From NCBI RefSeq assembly GCF_001619615.1, contig NZ_LQQP01000020.1, forward strand, positions 24,326-88,325: a DNA stretch of 64,000 nucleotides, in the 5' to 3' direction. The DNA is from Microbacterium sp. T32 (lineage in GTDB: Bacteria > Actinomycetota > Actinomycetes > Actinomycetales > Microbacteriaceae). The position numbers and the translations under genes were made by a program. The notes beneath the pieces were generated by a model, which was given only the letters and a program-made list of their open reading frames with translations, was not told the origin of the DNA and made no database searches. This document shows positions 46,561 through 54,951 of the stretch, in pieces (the first letter of the stretch is position 1; every line of letters starts with the position of its first letter).

Positions 46561-46749
46561 ACCTCGCACGCCCCGCGACGACAGGCGCCCCGAACCACCG
46601 CGCGGCGTGTCGGTCCCGGCATCCAGAAATCCATTCACACGCATTAATGAGAGCGATTCCCAACGGCGGAAAACGCCGTCGACCCCCTCGACACCCGCCG
46701 ACGACGGGCGCACGGTGGAGGAACCAGCACACCGAGAGAAAGGGATGCC

Positions 46750-47784
46750 ATGAAGGCAGTGCAGTACCGCAAGATCGGCAAAGGCCCCGAGGTCGTCGAG
46801 ATCGACGACCCCCACCCCGGTCCGGGGCAGATCCGACTCAAGGTCACGGCCGCCGGCCTGTGTCACTCCGACTGGTTCGTGATGGATCTTCCGGAGGAGC
46901 AGTACACCTACGGTCTCCCCCTGACCCTCGGCCACGAGGGCGCGGGCATCGTCGACGAGCTCGGCGAAGGCGTCGAGGGCGTGCAGATCGGCGAGGCGTA
47001 CGCGATCTACGGACCCTGGGGCTGCGGCCGCTGCCACGCGTGCGCGCAGGGCGCCGAGAACTACTGCCCCTACGCCGCGGAACTCGGCATCACCCCGCCC
47101 GGACTCGGCGCCCCCGGCGCGATGGCCGAGTACGTCATCGTCGACGACCCCCGCCACCTCGTGCCGCTCGGCGACCTCGACCCCGTCGAGACCGTGTCGC
47201 TCACCGACGCGGGCCTCACGCCGTACCACGCGATCGTGTCGGCGAAGGAGAAGCTGTACCCCGGCGCCACCGCCGTGGTGATCGGCGTCGGCGGACTCGG
47301 GCACGTGGGCGTGCAGATCCTCCGCGCCATCTCGCAGGCCACGGTCATCGCGGTCGATCTCGGCGAGGACAAGCTCGCCCTCGCCCGCGAGGTCGGCGCG
47401 CACCACACGGTGACCTCCGACGAGCACGCCGCCGAGCGCATCCGCGAGCTGACGAACGGCCTCGGCGCCACCGCCGTGTTCGACTTCGTCGGTGTTCAGC
47501 CCACGATCGACCTGGCCCGCCAGGTGGCGGCGCTGGACAGCTTCATCCACATCGTCGGCATCGGGGGCGGCATCCTGCCCACCGGCTTCTTCTCGACTCC
47601 CATGGGTGCGGCCGTCCGCGCGCCGTACTGGGGCACGCGCAGTGAGCTGATCGAGGTGCTCGATCTCGCGCGCAGCGGCGCCGTCGGTGTCCACGTCGAG
47701 CGCTACGGCTTCGACACGGCCGTCGAGGCCTACCAGCGTCTGCACCACGGCGAGGTGCGGGGGCGCGCGGTCGTCGTTCCGTAA
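46750..47784 (+). CDS. Zinc-dependent alcohol dehydrogenase (NAD(P)-dependent, MDR family)
   Basis: A 344-aa medium-chain dehydrogenase. Catalytic zinc ligands are in GLCHSDW and GHEGAG, and structural zinc Cys are in CGRCHACAQGAENYC. The Rossmann dinucleotide motif is GVGGLGHVG. The small hydrophobic-stretch ending matches the alcohol dehydrogenase (AdhP) group. With the aldehyde dehydrogenase at 42435 it would form an ethanol or aromatic-alcohol oxidation route, regulated by the divergent GAF protein. Confidence 0.9.
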   Translation: MKAVQYRKIGKGPEVVEIDDPHPGPGQIRLKVTAAGLCHSDWFVMDLPEEQYTYGLPLTLGHEGAGIVDELGEGVEGVQIGEAYAIYGPWGCGRCHACAQGAENYCPYAAELGITPPGLGAPGAMAEYVIVDDPRHLVPLGDLDPVETVSLTDAGLTPYHAIVSAKEKLYPGATAVVIGVGGLGHVGVQILRAISQATVIAVDLGEDKLALAREVGAHHTVTSDEHAAERIRELTNGLGATAVFDFVGVQPTIDLARQVAALDSFIHIVGIGGGILPTGFFSTPMGAAVRAPYWGTRSELIEVLDLARSGAVGVHVERYGFDTAVEAYQRLHHGEVRGRAVVVP

Positions 47785-47875
47785 GTGCGGCGTCGAGGGG
47801 GTGGCATCCGGATTCGGGATGCCACCCCCTCGGCGTTCGCACGCCGGCACCGGCGGCCGCTCCGAGCCGCGGCTC

Positions 47876-47911
47876 GTGGCCCCGGGGCCACCGGAGACGC
47901 CCCGGGGCCAC
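47876..47911. repeat. Palindromic repeat pair (family C), downstream copy
   Basis: The same pair (GTGGCCCCGGGGCCAC, then CGCCCCGGGGCCAC 22 bases later) occurs after the alcohol dehydrogenase gene. Two copies flanking one gene favour a REP-type unit over an operator. Confidence 0.65.
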
Positions 47912-47972
47912 ATTCGTCGCCCCGACACGCGGATCGCGGAATCTGCACTGCGCACTACCGCGCATCGCGTGG

Positions 47973-47978
47973 TACTGT
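47973..47978 (+). promoter_or_regulatory. -10 element TACTGT of the PadR operon
   Basis: TACTGT lies upstream of GAAAGGGGGG and GTG 48009. The start site would be near 47984, which fits initiation of translation at 48009 with a normal leader. It is followed by a likely PadR-type autoregulated region. Confidence 0.4.
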
Positions 47979-48008
47979 CCCTCACAGATGAGCGAAAGGG
48001 GGGTGCGC

Positions 48009-48368
48009 GTGGATACGACGCAGCTACTGAAGGGGGTGCTGGATGCCGCGGTGCTCGCGGTCGTCCAGCACGACGACGGGTACGGCTACGACATCGTGCG
48101 GCGCCTGCGCGATGCAGGGCTCGGAGAGGTGGGGGATGCCTCGGTCTACGGCACCCTCCGTCGGCTTTACTCCGCGGGGGCGCTGTCCAGTTACGTGGTG
48201 CCGTCGGACGGCGGCCCGCACCGCAAGTACTACGCGATCAACCCGCAGGGACGCGAACTGCTCGACGCGCAGCGCGCCAGCTGGGCCCACTTCTCGTCGG
48301 CCATGACGAGCCTCCTCGACGACACGAACACCCCGAAGAAGCTGCGCACGATCGGAGACGCCCGATGA
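48009..48368 (+). CDS. PadR-family transcriptional regulator
   Basis: A 119-aa PadR winged-helix regulator: LLKGVLDAAVLAVV, GYGYDIVRRLR, ASVYGTLRRLYSAGAL and HRKYYAINPQG are standard motifs. It probably autorepresses its operon with the following membrane protein. Start GTG 48009 is chosen because AAAGGGGGG lies 6-7 bases upstream. ATG 47988 is in frame but sits close to the predicted transcription start. Confidence 0.9.
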   Translation: MDTTQLLKGVLDAAVLAVVQHDDGYGYDIVRRLRDAGLGEVGDASVYGTLRRLYSAGALSSYVVPSDGGPHRKYYAINPQGRELLDAQRASWAHFSSAMTSLLDDTNTPKKLRTIGDAR

Positions 48369-49453
48369 TCACGACCTCCGTCCACGACGACATCCACACG
48401 TTCGCCGCCGCGGTGCGTGCGCACCTCGACGACCTTCCCGCCGACGAGGTCGACGACTTGCTCGACGGCCTCGAGGCCGACCTCTCCGACCAGGCCGCCG
48501 AAGCCGGCGACGACTTCACGCTCCCGGATGCCACGACCTACGCCGCCGAACTGCGCGCCGCCGCGGGTCTTCCGGAGCGCACCGACACCGGCACGGTGAA
48601 GCGGCAACCGCTCTCCGAGCGCCTCGCGCGGATGCGGGGGGCGACCAGCGCACAGATCCGACGCAACCCCGCGGCCGCGTGGACCCTCGACCTGCTGGCA
48701 TCCTTCGCTCCGATCTGGTGGATCCTGCGCGCGGTGGTGCTGTACCTCTTCATCGCGCCGTTCTTCTGGTCGGGCTACGGCTGGCGGTCCGGCTCGTTCT
48801 CCTACCTGATCGGCGCGACGCAGCTCCCGGGGATCGTGCTCATGACGGTATTGCTGCTCGTGAGCGTGCAGTGGGGACGCGGCCACTGGGCACCGAACCG
48901 CATCCTGCGGGGCATCCGTACGGCAGTAACGGTCGTGGCCCTGCTCCTCACTCCCTTCACGTTGATCGCTCTCACTTCGAGTCTGCAGTCGATGCTCTGG
49001 GACTCCTCCGTCGGCGCCTCGGCGGCGGCGAACTTCACGCCCGGCCTCTCTGTCGACGGCCAGCGGGTGCGGAACATCTTCGCGTTCGACGCCGACGGCA
49101 ACGCCATCCCGACGGTGCAGCTCTTCGACCAGGACGGCAACCCCCTCACGACCGTCGGACGCGACCACGGTTCGGATCCGTTCGACGCCTACTTCTACGG
49201 CGGGGGAGGGCCGGTGCCGGTGGCCTTCACCGCACCCGGTGCGGCCGACGCGTGGAACATCTATCCGCTGCGCGAAATCCCGTCGGAGATGCTGACGTGG
49301 AACGCCACGGATGACCTCGCGAACGCGAAGCCGACGAACTTCCCCTTCCTGCGCGTGCAGCCCGTGCCGACGGGGGTCGCCCCGACGCCGTCCACCGGCA
49401 CCGACGCCGCGCCCGCGACCCCCACGCCCACCCCGACAACGCCGACGCCATGA
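48365..49453 (+). CDS. PadR-linked membrane protein with HAAS-like N terminus
   Basis: A 362-aa protein. Residues about 15-45 (DLPADEVDDLLDGLEADLSD) resemble the HAAS/DUF1700 signalling domain usually found beside PadR genes. Four helices lie in the region of residues 115-210 (SFAPIWWILRAVVLYLFIAP, GIVLMTVLLLVSVQW, VTVVALLLTPFTLIALTS). The C-terminal soluble domain, residues 220-330, ends in a Pro/Thr-rich tail. Its start overlaps the PadR stop (ATGA). Function unknown; an envelope-stress sensor or target is possible. Confidence 0.8.
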   Translation: MITTSVHDDIHTFAAAVRAHLDDLPADEVDDLLDGLEADLSDQAAEAGDDFTLPDATTYAAELRAAAGLPERTDTGTVKRQPLSERLARMRGATSAQIRRNPAAAWTLDLLASFAPIWWILRAVVLYLFIAPFFWSGYGWRSGSFSYLIGATQLPGIVLMTVLLLVSVQWGRGHWAPNRILRGIRTAVTVVALLLTPFTLIALTSSLQSMLWDSSVGASAAANFTPGLSVDGQRVRNIFAFDADGNAIPTVQLFDQDGNPLTTVGRDHGSDPFDAYFYGGGGPVPVAFTAPGAADAWNIYPLREIPSEMLTWNATDDLANAKPTNFPFLRVQPVPTGVAPTPSTGTDAAPATPTPTPTTPTP

Positions 49454-49536
49454 GCGACGAGCCGCGGATCGTGAGCATCGACCTCACCCACCTCGTCCTC
49501 GCGGCGCTCGCGGAGGAGCGCGACGAGGAGGACTGA
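49450..49536 (+). CDS. 28-residue acidic small protein coupled to the membrane protein
   Basis: ATG 49450 overlaps the stop of the preceding gene (ATGA) and encodes 28 codons: MSDEPRIVSIDLTHLVLAAL followed by AEERDEED. A single hydrophobic run with acidic ends could form a short amphipathic helix. Coupling and GC-rich third positions support it being expressed, but there is no family match and no independent Shine-Dalgarno. Confidence 0.45.
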   Translation: MSDEPRIVSIDLTHLVLAALAEERDEED

Positions 49537-49550
49537 GCTCCACACGGTTT

Positions 49551-49593
49551 CGGGGCGTGATTCGGCGAATTGGGGCGCACGAATCACGCCCCG
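49551..49593. terminator. Hairpin between convergent operons
   Basis: Arms CGGGGCGTGATTCG (49551-49564) and CGAATCACGCCCCG (49580-49593) are exact complements around a 15-base loop. Placed between the PadR operon and convergent cca, it probably terminates both. Confidence 0.7.
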
Positions 49594-49610
49594 ATCGTCG
49601 TCTCGGCGGC

Positions 49611-51038
49611 TCAGCCCCGCGCGGCCCACCAGTCGCGCAGGCGCTTCTCGGCCTCGTCCTCGCCGAGCACCCCCTCGTCGAGGCGCAGGTCGAGCAGGAA
49701 ACGGTACGCCTCGCCGACCTCGCGGCCGGGCTTCAGCCCCAGCACCTCCTGGATACGGTTGCCGTCGAGCTCGGGACGGATGGAGTCGATCTCCTCCTGC
49801 TCGCGCAACGCGACGATCCGGGCCTCGATGTCGTCGTAGGCGGATGCCAGGCGCTGGGCCTTCCGCTTGTTGCGCGTGGTCACGTCCGCCCGCGTGAGGA
49901 TGTGCAGACGCTCCAGTTCGTCGCCCGCGTCGCGGACATAGCGGCGGACCGCGGCATCCGTCCAGGCGCCCTCGGCGTAGCCGAAGAACCGCAGGTGCAG
50001 CTCGACGAGACGCGACACCACGGTCGTGGTCGCCGCGTCGAAGCGCAGGGCCTGGAGCCGCTTACGCGCCATCCGCGCACCCTTGACGTCGTGGTGATGG
50101 AAGGTCACCCCGCCGCCGGGCTCGAGGCGGCGGGTCGCGGGCTTGCCGATGTCGTGCAGCAGCGCGGCCAGGCGCAGCGGCACGTCGGGCGCGGATCCGG
50201 GATGCCGCTGGTGCTCGAGCTCGATCGCCTGGCGCAGCACCGTCAGCGAGTGCTCGTAGACGTCCTTGTGGTGGTGGTGTTCGTCGACCTCGAGCCGCAG
50301 CGCCGGGATCTCGGGCAGGAACTCCTCCATGAGGCCCGTCTCGACCAGGACCCGGATGCCACGCCCCGGGTCATCGGTCTGGAGCAGCCGAACGAGCTCG
50401 GCCTGCACGCGCTCGGGACTCACGATCTCGAGCGTGCCGCGGAGTTCGGCGATGGCATCCAGGGTCTCGGGGTCGACCGTGAACTCGAGCTGCGACGCGA
50501 ACCGGGCCGCGCGGAGCATGCGCAGCGGGTCGTCTCCGAAGCTCACCGCGGGATCGATGGGCGTGCGGAGTCGCTGCGCGAGGAGATCCTCCACGCCGCC
50601 GGTCGGGTCGACGAGCGTGCGCGCGTGGACCCGCAGCGCCATGGCATTCACCGTGAAGTCGCGGCGCGTGAGGTCGGCCTCGAGCGTGTCGCCGAACTCG
50701 ACGGTCGGTTTGCGGGTCACGCCGTCGTAGCTGTCGGCGCGGTAGGTCGTGATCTCGACCTGCTCGCCCTGGACCTTGGCGCCGATCGTGCCGAAAGCAC
50801 GGCCGACGTCCCACTGCACCGACGACACGGGCTTCACCAGCGCGAGGATCTCGTCGGGGCGCGCGTCGGTCGTGAAGTCGAAATCGTGGGTCGTGCGACC
50901 CAGCAACGCATCGCGCACGGGACCGCCGACGATCGCGAGATCGCGCCCCGCGTCGGCGAAGACGCGCGCCAGCGTCGCGACCACGGGATGCTCGGCGAGC
51001 TCGCCGAGGCGCGCGACACCGTCGGCCATGTTCAGCAT
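49611..51038 (-). CDS. cca: CCA tRNA nucleotidyltransferase
   Basis: A 475-aa class II nucleotidyltransferase that adds CCA to tRNA 3' ends. The polymerase core has AIVGGPVRDALLGRTTHDFD with the DxD in DFDFTT, plus DFTVNAMA and RMLRAARFASQLEF. An HD-type C-terminal domain (LAALLHDIGKPATR, FHHHDVKGARM) is present, typical of actinobacterial enzymes and their phosphohydrolase activity. The length fits the family. It lies alone between repeats. Confidence 0.94.
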   Translation of the reverse strand: MLNMADGVARLGELAEHPVVATLARVFADAGRDLAIVGGPVRDALLGRTTHDFDFTTDARPDEILALVKPVSSVQWDVGRAFGTIGAKVQGEQVEITTYRADSYDGVTRKPTVEFGDTLEADLTRRDFTVNAMALRVHARTLVDPTGGVEDLLAQRLRTPIDPAVSFGDDPLRMLRAARFASQLEFTVDPETLDAIAELRGTLEIVSPERVQAELVRLLQTDDPGRGIRVLVETGLMEEFLPEIPALRLEVDEHHHHKDVYEHSLTVLRQAIELEHQRHPGSAPDVPLRLAALLHDIGKPATRRLEPGGGVTFHHHDVKGARMARKRLQALRFDAATTTVVSRLVELHLRFFGYAEGAWTDAAVRRYVRDAGDELERLHILTRADVTTRNKRKAQRLASAYDDIEARIVALREQEEIDSIRPELDGNRIQEVLGLKPGREVGEAYRFLLDLRLDEGVLGEDEAEKRLRDWWAARG

Positions 51039-51103
51039 GCTTCGAGCCTAGCCGGGGCCACCGACGCGCCGGGGTCGGGGTGGGCGCGCCGGCACCGTCT
51101 CCC

Positions 51104-51164
51104 GTTCAGTGTCCACAACACGCGGACCGCGCGCCGACTCATCCGCGTGTCCTGGCCACTGAAC
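51104..51164. repeat. Palindromic repeat family A, copy 3
   Basis: GTTCAGTGTCCACAACACGC pairs with the reverse complement end GCGTGTCCTGGCCACTGAAC. It shares GTGTCCA...ACACGCGGACC with the two copies at 15271 and 15390, and lies between two leftward genes (cca and the methyltransferase). Confidence 0.65.
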
Positions 51165-51179
51165 CCGCCGCGGCACCCC

Positions 51180-52706
51180 TCACGCATCCGCGAACGTGAG
51201 GAACCCCGTCACGATGAGCTCGCGCACGCGCGGGAGGACGTCGGCGCGGAGCTCCTCGGCATCCACGTCCAGGAGTTGAGCGATCGCGTCGATCAGCGCG
51301 CCGACGGGCAGGTCGCCGTCCGACGCGCCCACGAGGGCGGCGACCGCGGAGTCGACCTCGATCGTGCGGGCGAAACCACCGCCCTGCCGCAGCTCGATCA
51401 CCGACGGCGACTCCTCGCCGGGCCGGTGGTGCCGGGCCTCGGTCACGTCCGGCGCGACCCCCAGGACCGCGGATGCCAGCCCCTCGTCGTCCAGGAGAGC
51501 GGCGCGGTCGTGGTTCTCGAGGCACGCCGCGAGGTGCGGGCCGAATCCGGATTCGCCGCCGCCCGCCACACGCTCGTAGCGCGCGAGCGTCGGCGCCCCC
51601 GCGAGCGGACGCCGCAGCAGCACGTACCCGAAGCCGACGCCGGTCACGCCGCGGCGGGCGAAGTCGTCGAGCCACGCGTCGATGAGCCGGGCGTACGCGG
51701 GGGTGCCGGGCACGGTCCCGCCGTCGCGCACCCACAGCTCGGCGTAGGCGAGCGGATCGAGCACCTCCCGCTCGACGACCCAGGCGTCGAGCGACGGATC
51801 CACCCACCCGCGCACCCGGTCGAGGCCCGACTCGCCGTCGCGATACTCCCAGTTGCCCAGGGACTGCGCGACGCCGCCCGGTTCGAGGTGCGCGCCGACT
51901 CCGGCGATCACGGATGCCACCAGCGCATCGCCCTCGAGCCCGCCGTCGCGGTATTCGTACGCTGGAACCCCGGCGACGCGCGGCGTGATCACGAACGGGG
52001 GATTGGATGCCACCCGGTCGAACGTCTCGCCGGCCACCGGCGCGAACAGCGAGCCGAGCCGCGTCTCGATCCCGTCGACGCCGTTCAGCAGCGCATTGAG
52101 CCGCGTGAAGCGCAGCGCGCGCTCCGAAATATCGGTCGCGACGACGCGCGAGACGAGCCGCCGGAGACGCAGGGCCTGGATGCCGCACCCCGTGCCGAGA
52201 TCGAGCGCCGTCCCGCCGCGCCACGTGAGCTGCAGCTTCGCGAGGGTCTGCGAGGCGCCGCCGACACCGAGCACATGGTCCTCGGGGAGCGGACCGCCGA
52301 GCGCCGCCTCGTCGAGGTCGCTCGCGATCCACCACTCGACCTCGCCGTCGGCGTCGGCGAACGGCTGCGGCCGGAGGAGAACCGCAGGCGCCACCCGGTC
52401 GCCCGTGACCGTGACGAGACCCAAGCGCTCGGCGCCGTCGAGCCCGAGTCGCGGCAGGGCCGCCGCCGCGTCCTCGCGCGCCACCGCGGCGCCGAGGACC
52501 CACAGCCGCCCGAGCACCGCGAGAGCATCGCGGCGGTCGCCGAGCGCACGCTCCGCCGGACGCCGCACACCGCGCGGGACGGCATCGTCGGCCTGGACGC
52601 CCCAGGCATCGCGCAGCGCCGCACCCGAGAACCCCGCGGAACGGAGGTCGTCGGCGAGCGCGCGGCACAGGATCGGGTCGGGTTCGGGGAGCACCCCTCC
52701 ATTCAA
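51180..52706 (-). CDS. SAM-dependent methyltransferase, N6-adenine/RlmG-like (NPPF)
   Basis: A 508-aa methyltransferase. The SAM site is LDLGTGCGIQALRLR and the catalytic motif is VASNPPFVITP, as in N6-adenine and guanine-N2 RNA/DNA methylases (HemK, RlmG, RsmC group). It has an N-terminal winged-helix-like domain and a C-terminal extension with conserved GFGPHLAACLENHD. The start is uncertain: TTG 52706 has an open frame, and GTG 52694 lies beside GGAGGG. It is a probable rRNA or protein-substrate methylase, target unknown. Confidence 0.82.
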   Translation of the reverse strand: MNGGVLPEPDPILCRALADDLRSAGFSGAALRDAWGVQADDAVPRGVRRPAERALGDRRDALAVLGRLWVLGAAVAREDAAAALPRLGLDGAERLGLVTVTGDRVAPAVLLRPQPFADADGEVEWWIASDLDEAALGGPLPEDHVLGVGGASQTLAKLQLTWRGGTALDLGTGCGIQALRLRRLVSRVVATDISERALRFTRLNALLNGVDGIETRLGSLFAPVAGETFDRVASNPPFVITPRVAGVPAYEYRDGGLEGDALVASVIAGVGAHLEPGGVAQSLGNWEYRDGESGLDRVRGWVDPSLDAWVVEREVLDPLAYAELWVRDGGTVPGTPAYARLIDAWLDDFARRGVTGVGFGYVLLRRPLAGAPTLARYERVAGGGESGFGPHLAACLENHDRAALLDDEGLASAVLGVAPDVTEARHHRPGEESPSVIELRQGGGFARTIEVDSAVAALVGASDGDLPVGALIDAIAQLLDVDAEELRADVLPRVRELIVTGFLTFADA

Positions 52707-52794
52707 CCGTTCGCGCGAGGCTATCGGGGGGCTCCGAGGTGTGCGGGCCTAGACTCCTAGCGGTGCGAGGCCGCCTGGCCCGACCGATGCTCGT

Positions 52795-54951
52795 ATGACC
52801 GTGACCTCACTGCCCTCGGGCTCACCCGTGCCGCGGCGCCCCCTCACGCGCCGGTTGCTGGCGACCCTCGCCGCGGCCGCTCTCGCGATCGGTCTCGCCG
52901 CTCCGGCCGCCGCGGTCGCGGAAACACCCGCCCCGAGCCCCTCCGCCAGCGCGACGCCGCCGACGCTCGCCGCAGCCCCGGCTGCCAATGGCATCCTGCG
53001 TCCGGGCGAGACGTTCGCCGTGCTCACGACGCTCACGAACCCCGGCACATCGTCGATTCCCTCCGCCTCCGCCACCCTGTCGATCGGTTCGACGCCCCTC
53101 GCCGACGACGCCGCTCTCACGCGGTGGCTGAGCGGTGACGCATCCGGCGTGACGCTCCAGCAGATCGCGATCGGGACCCTGGATGCCACAGCCCCCTCGG
53201 CACAGACGTCGGTGTCGTTCACGGTGCCGGGCACCGATCCCGCCCTCGCCGGCCGCGCCCCCGGGGTGTACCCGGTGCTGGCGCAGACCGCCGGGGGAGC
53301 TTCGCTCAAGGCCCCGACGGTCGTCGTGATCCCCGCCGACGGAGCCCTCACCCCGCTCGCGGTCGTCGTCCCCATCACCGCGGCCCCGCGGACGAAGGGT
53401 CTGCTGACCGCAAGCGAGCTGGCCGACCTCACGGCGGTCGACGGGCCCCTGTCCGCCCAATTGGATGCCGTCGACGGCTCCGCCGCGACGCTCGCGGTCG
53501 ACCCGGCGATCCCCGCCGCGATCCGCGCCTTGGGGTCCTCGGCGCCTCCGACGGCGGTCGCGTGGCTGCAGCGCCTGCTCGCCCTGCCGAACGACCGGTT
53601 CGCTCTGCAGTTCGGTGACGCCGACCTGTCGGCGCAGATCCGCGCGGGCCTGACCACCCCGCTGGCCCCGACCTCCCTGCAGACCTACCTGTCGGCCGCC
53701 AATTTCACGACCCCCGCGCCGGCCGCCCTGTCCACGCCCAGCCCCAGCCCGACCGCCGCCCCCGGCCAACCGTCCTTCCCCGCCCTGGCGACCCTGCTCG
53801 ACATCGGACCCGCAGACCAGAACGTCTTCTGGCCCGCCACCGATTCGGTCGACGGTTCCGTCGTGGCAGCGCTCGGCGCGACGGGCACCCCGGACGCCCC
53901 CGCCCGCGTGCTCGTGGCATCCAGCAATCTCTCCGCTCGGCCCTCGACCGCGAGCTCCGCCGTCGACGGGGTCTCGACGCCCGTGTACGACGCCGAGGTC
54001 TCGAGCGCCCTCACCGCCGCGGCCGGTGAGAACGACACGGCCCGTCGCGGCGCGTCCCTCGCCGCCGCCTCGGGTCACCTCGCTTTCGCCCGGACCGGAA
54101 CATCCGACCGTCCCGTGCTCGCCGTGCTCGACCGTGGCACGGATCGCTCGCGCGTCAGCCTCCGCGCGGTCCTGGGCGCTGTGGCATCCGCTCCCGGATA
54201 CATCCCCTCGACGCTCGCAGCGGTGGCCAACACCCCCGCCACCGCGGTCACCCTGGGCGACCCGAGCGCGGATGCCTCGCGCGCCGCCGACGTGACCGAC
54301 CTGACCTCGGACGAGGACGAGATCGACCGCTTCGCGACGATCCTCGCTCAGCCCGAATTGCTGACGGGACGCGAGCGCGCCGAAGTGCTGCAGGTGCTCA
54401 ACGTCGCCTGGACGGGGGATGCCGCCCGCACGGCCGTCGCCGACCACCGCGCCGCGACGCAGAAGACGCTCGACTCCGTCGGCATCCTTTCGTCCGACTT
54501 CCGCCTGGTGAGCTCGAGCGCGCCGCTACGCCCGTGGGTGCGGAACGATCTGCCCTGGCCGATCAGCGTGGTCCTGCGGGCACAGACGAACGACGTGCGG
54601 CTCCGCGTGCAGGCGAACACCTCCGTGGAGGCCCAGGCGTCGGCCAACACGCGTCTCGAGGTCCCGGTCCAGGCGCGTGTCGCGAACGGCGAGGTCGTCG
54701 TCGCGATGCAGCTCTTCAGCCCCACGGGCGAGCCGATCGGTGCGCGCCAGAGCGTGCAGGTCGAGGTGCGCGCCGAGTGGGAGAGCATCGGGCTCATCGC
54801 GATCATCGTGCTCGTCGTGGTGTTCCTGGGCGTCGGAGTGCTGCGGACGATCGCGCGCCGCCGACGCACCCGGGCGGCCACCGCCTCGTCAGCGGCCATC
54901 GCCGATTCCCCGACCCCCGACCCGCACGACGATCAGGAGAACCCCGCGTGA
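52795..54951 (+). CDS. DUF6049 family secreted/membrane protein
   Basis: A 718-aa protein with a signal peptide at its start (TRRLLATLAAAALAIGLAAP) and a C-terminal transmembrane helix (GLIAIIVLVVVFLGVGV) followed by a cytoplasmic basic tail. The body is Ala/Thr-rich, likely beta-rich and extracellular. Gene position directly before murJ matches the DUF6049 (mycobacterial Rv3909-like) arrangement. The role in envelope assembly is inferred from neighbours. It overlaps murJ as GTGA. Confidence 0.82.
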   Translation: MTVTSLPSGSPVPRRPLTRRLLATLAAAALAIGLAAPAAAVAETPAPSPSASATPPTLAAAPAANGILRPGETFAVLTTLTNPGTSSIPSASATLSIGSTPLADDAALTRWLSGDASGVTLQQIAIGTLDATAPSAQTSVSFTVPGTDPALAGRAPGVYPVLAQTAGGASLKAPTVVVIPADGALTPLAVVVPITAAPRTKGLLTASELADLTAVDGPLSAQLDAVDGSAATLAVDPAIPAAIRALGSSAPPTAVAWLQRLLALPNDRFALQFGDADLSAQIRAGLTTPLAPTSLQTYLSAANFTTPAPAALSTPSPSPTAAPGQPSFPALATLLDIGPADQNVFWPATDSVDGSVVAALGATGTPDAPARVLVASSNLSARPSTASSAVDGVSTPVYDAEVSSALTAAAGENDTARRGASLAAASGHLAFARTGTSDRPVLAVLDRGTDRSRVSLRAVLGAVASAPGYIPSTLAAVANTPATAVTLGDPSADASRAADVTDLTSDEDEIDRFATILAQPELLTGRERAEVLQVLNVAWTGDAARTAVADHRAATQKTLDSVGILSSDFRLVSSSAPLRPWVRNDLPWPISVVLRAQTNDVRLRVQANTSVEAQASANTRLEVPVQARVANGEVVVAMQLFSPTGEPIGARQSVQVEVRAEWESIGLIAIIVLVVVFLGVGVLRTIARRRRTRAATASSAAIADSPTPDPHDDQENPA

